Shown: one piece after another, positions 61,971 through 64,000 of the stretch
Layout of the letters: each line of letters starts with the position of its first letter
Numbering within the stretch: the first letter of the stretch is position 1
DNA from: Roseiarcus sp963781895
Lineage (GTDB): Bacteria; Pseudomonadota; Alphaproteobacteria; Rhizobiales; Beijerinckiaceae
Reading direction: 5' to 3'
DNA: 64,000 nucleotides
Assembly: GCA_963781895.1 (NCBI GenBank)
Contig: CAWAIM010000036.1
Location: forward strand, 62,001-126,000
Notes under the pieces: model-generated
The model's input: the letters and a program-made list of their open reading frames with translations, nothing else
The model's database searches: none
What the model was told of the DNA's origin: nothing
Translations under genes and position numbers: made by a program

Positions 61971-63282
61971 TCACGCCTTCGGCCGCAGATCGACGACGCG
62001 CTTGGCCTTGCCTTGCGAACGCTCGACGGCGCCGGGATCGACCACCCGGACCGCGACCGTCACGCCGACCACCGACTTGACCTGATGCGCGAGCGCGAGC
62101 GCCTCGGCTTCGCGCTCGGCCTTGCTGGCGGCAGCGGGACGCGCCTCCACGACCACGGTCATCGCGTCCAGGCGTTCGTGGCGGCTGAGTTCGATCTGGA
62201 AATGCGGCGATAGACCCGGGCGCCTGAGGATCTGCTCCTCGATCTGCGAGGGAAACACGTTGACGCCGCGCAGGATGATCATGTCGTCGCTGCGGCCGGT
62301 GATTTTCTCCATCCGGCGCATGGCCCGCGCCGTGCCGGGCAGGAGCCGGGTCAGATCGCGCGTGCGGTAGCGGATGACCGGCATCGCTTCCTTGGTCAGC
62401 GAGGTGAAGACGAGTTCGCCCATGGCGCCGTCGGGCAGAACGGCGCCCGTCTCGGGGTCGATCACCTCCGGATAGAAATGATCCTCCCAGATCGTCGGGC
62501 CATCCTTCGTCTCGACGCATTCGCAGGCCACCCCCGGCCCGATCACCTCGGAAAGGCCATAGATGTCGACCGCGTGCATGTCGAAGCTCTGCTCGATCTC
62601 GGCGCGCATCGCATTGGTCCAGGGCTCGGCGCCGAAAATGCCGACTTTCAGGCTCGAGGCGCGCGGATCGGCCCCCGCCCTGCGGAACTCGTCGAGAATG
62701 GCCAGCATATAGGACGGCGTCACCAGAATGATGTCGGGCTCGAAATCTCGAATGAGCTGCACCTGGCGCTCCGTCATGCCGCCTGACACGGGAATGACCG
62801 TGCAGCCGAGCTTCTCCGCGCCGTAATGGGCTCCGAGCCCCCCGGTGAACAGGCCGTAGCCGTAGGCGACATGCGCCTTCATGCCGGGCCGTCCGCCCGC
62901 GGCGCGGATGGATCGCGCCATCACGTCCGTCCACAGGTCGAGATCGCCCCTGGTGTACGCGACGACGGTCGGCTTGCCGGTGGTGCCGGATGACGCGTGC
63001 AGGCGCGCGATTCTGTCGGGGGGAACCGCGACCATGCCGAACGGATAGGTTTCGCGCAGGTCGCTCTTGGTCGTGAACGGGAACTTCGCCAGGTCGCTCA
63101 GGTCGCGGCAATCGTCCGGACCGACGCCCGCGGCGTCGAATTTGGCGCGGATAAAGGGGACGTTGTCGTAGGCGTGGCGCAAGGTCCGCTTCAGGCGGCC
63201 GAGCTGCAGCGCCGCGATTTCATCGCGCGAAGCGATCTCGATTCTGGTCGAGGTCGCTCTTTGCCGGCGCAAGATCGAACAT
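61971..63282 (-). CDS. paaK: Phenylacetate-CoA ligase PaaK (one apparent frameshift at the N-terminus)
   Basis: About 437 residues when joined. ATG 63282, preceded by AAGGAA, opens MFDLAPAKSDLDQ; one extra base near 63245 breaks the frame, which then reads IEIASRDEIAALQLGRLKRT. AMP-binding motifs are ASSGTTGKPTVVAYTRGD and IYGLSEVIGPGVACEC, with C-terminal TGRSDDMIILRGVNVFPSQI. It activates phenylacetate to phenylacetyl-CoA, the first step of the pathway. Longer frames that begin at 63584 include shadow sequence of paaI. paaI lies 24 bases upstream on the same strand. Confidence 0.92.
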
Positions 63283-63306
63283 GACGATTCCTTCGCGGCG
63301 CTGTCG

Positions 63307-63726
63307 TCAGAAGAACCCGCCGGGCACGGTGCGGCTGTGGCCGCGGAATTCCGCGATCGCCGCGCCGGTTTCGTCGCTGACGCTGACGTCGTAGACGCCG
63401 CTGCGCTCGACGCGCCGCACCTCGCGCGCCTGGGCCGTGAGCCGCGACCCTTCGCGGCCCGGCTTGAGATAGGCGATCGAGCACTGCTGGGCCACGCAAC
63501 GCTGGTTGTAGCTGTTGCAGGCGTAGGCGAAGGCGGTGTCGGCGAGCAGGAAGATGAATCCGCCGTGGACGATGCCGTGACCATTGGTCATCGCCTTGGT
63601 CGCCGCCATCGACAGCGCCGCCTCGCCCGGCCCGACGGATTCGAGCTTCATGCCATGGGCCTGCGCGGCGACGTCGTCCGCCCACATGTGTTGGGCCGAT
63701 TTCCTGGCTATCTCGTGGGGGCTCAT
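63307..63726 (-). CDS. paaI: Hydroxyphenylacetyl-CoA thioesterase PaaI
   Basis: 139 residues of the hot-dog fold. The motif GHGIVHGGFIFLLADTAFAY holds the active-site HGG region and catalytic aspartate, and QQCSIAYLKPGREGSRLTAQ and the end GHSRTVPGGFF are typical. PaaI hydrolyses stalled CoA esters of the phenylacetate route to free CoA. The ATG is three bases after the stop of the paaG-like gene, and paaK follows after 24 bases. Confidence 0.92.
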   Translation of the reverse strand: MSPHEIARKSAQHMWADDVAAQAHGMKLESVGPGEAALSMAATKAMTNGHGIVHGGFIFLLADTAFAYACNSYNQRCVAQQCSIAYLKPGREGSRLTAQAREVRRVERSGVYDVSVSDETGAAIAEFRGHSRTVPGGFF

Positions 63727-63729
63727 GCG

Positions 63730-64000
63730 CTAGGCCCGCTTGGCCCGGAAGTTCGCCGGCCTCTTTTCCAGAAAGGCCCGCACGCCTTCCACATACTCGT
63801 CCGCCGCGCCGGCCTCGCGCTGAAGATCGCGCTCGAGATCGAGCTGCGCGTCGAGACTGTTGCCCGGCGAGGCGGCGAGCGCGCGCTTGATCAGCGCGAA
63901 GGCGTGGGTCGGCCCGTCGGCGAGCCGCCGGGCAAGCTCGCGCGCGGTTCCCATCAACTCGTCGTCGTCGACCGCGCGATGGATCATCCCGCAGGCTTCG
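63730..64000 (-). CDS. paaG: Enoyl-CoA hydratase/isomerase family, probable PaaG (C-terminal part; runs off the window)
   Basis: The last 90 residues are present, starting EACGMIHRAVDDDELMGTAR at the window edge and ending VRAFLEKRPANFRAKRA at 63730. LADGPTHAFALIKRALAAS and LDLERDLQREAGAADEYVEG match the C-terminal helices of crotonase-fold PaaG, the ring-1,2-epoxyphenylacetyl-CoA isomerase. The active-site part is outside the window. It is directly upstream of paaI and paaK, so the minus-strand operon is paaG, paaI, paaK. A general enoyl-CoA hydratase cannot be excluded from the C-terminus alone. Confidence 0.82.
   Translation of the reverse strand, partial: EACGMIHRAVDDDELMGTARELARRLADGPTHAFALIKRALAASPGNSLDAQLDLERDLQREAGAADEYVEGVRAFLEKRPANFRAKRA

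Noticed and set aside
6887..63282. General programmed +1 recoding as the cause of the many frame breaks
   Set aside because: Apart from prfB, none of the break sites has a slippery codon next to a stop and an upstream stimulator, and several are plain homopolymers.

Overview
The window is a high-GC stretch of an alphaproteobacterial chromosome, most likely from the Rhizobiales (Hyphomicrobiales). This rests on the rne / amiC / mrcA / prfB neighbourhood, an alphaproteobacterial-type CobT cobaltochelatase subunit, PEPxxWA-type C-terminal sorting sequence, FadR-type sugar-acid regulation and the phenylacetate epoxidase cluster. The species cannot be named from sequence alone.

Layout. 1-6.8 kb: a divergent sugar-acid catabolic locus. 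On the minus strand are a 2-keto-3-deoxy-pentonate dehydratase of the XylX type, a semialdehyde dehydrogenase and the start of a PfkB kinase. On the plus strand are a GntR regulator, an altronate/galactarate dehydratase, a HAD phosphatase and an AraD1-type FAH protein. 6.9-15.8 kb: the housekeeping block rne, amiC, mrcA and prfB, the last with the classical programmed +1 frameshift. 15.8-19.8 kb: ECF sigma factor, anti-sigma factor, YceI and cytochrome b561, then a glycine-rich TPR protein and a DoxX protein. 20-22 kb: cobT. 22.5-24.6 kb: an unrecognised three-gene operon (secreted lipocalin-like protein, membrane protein, HExxH metalloprotease). 25-29 kb: an MFS transporter and a cytochrome b plus di-haem peroxidase pair. 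28.8-35.7 kb: a ribose-type sugar ABC transporter with a tautomerase, an SMP-30 lactonase and an NMT1-type binding protein. 36-40 kb: an unrecognised translationally coupled operon of ATP-grasp ligase, flavoprotein and thioesterase. 40.2 kb: tRNA-Pro(CGG). 40.5-45.9 kb: a branched-chain amino-acid type ABC transporter with a TMEM175-like channel inserted in the operon. 46-50 kb: an F420-type reductase with an internal 25-residue duplication, a broken PEP-CTERM protein, three tandem tail-collar proteins, a DUF6916-like protein and a GNAT acetyltransferase. 50-57.5 kb: a secreted hydrolase, then a 2-oxoacid:ferredoxin oxidoreductase operon with a cyclodeaminase-family reductase, and a truncated proline racemase. 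58-64 kb: paaABCDE, and opposite them paaK, paaI and paaG.

How the parts fit. The left end converts sugar acids to 2-oxoglutarate. A palindrome upstream of its regulator is nearly identical to one upstream of the sugar ABC transporter at 35.7 kb, so the two may be co-regulated. The right end degrades phenylacetate through phenylacetyl-CoA epoxide. The adjacent oxidoreductase could supply arylacetyl-CoA from an aryl-2-oxoacid, but that is inference.

Quality warning. About fourteen well-conserved genes or frames are split by what look like single-base indels, mostly one extra base, including the normally essential rne and the major cell-wall gene mrcA. I read these as uncorrected assembly errors rather than decay. 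Such genes are annotated across the break, with the approximate break position given.
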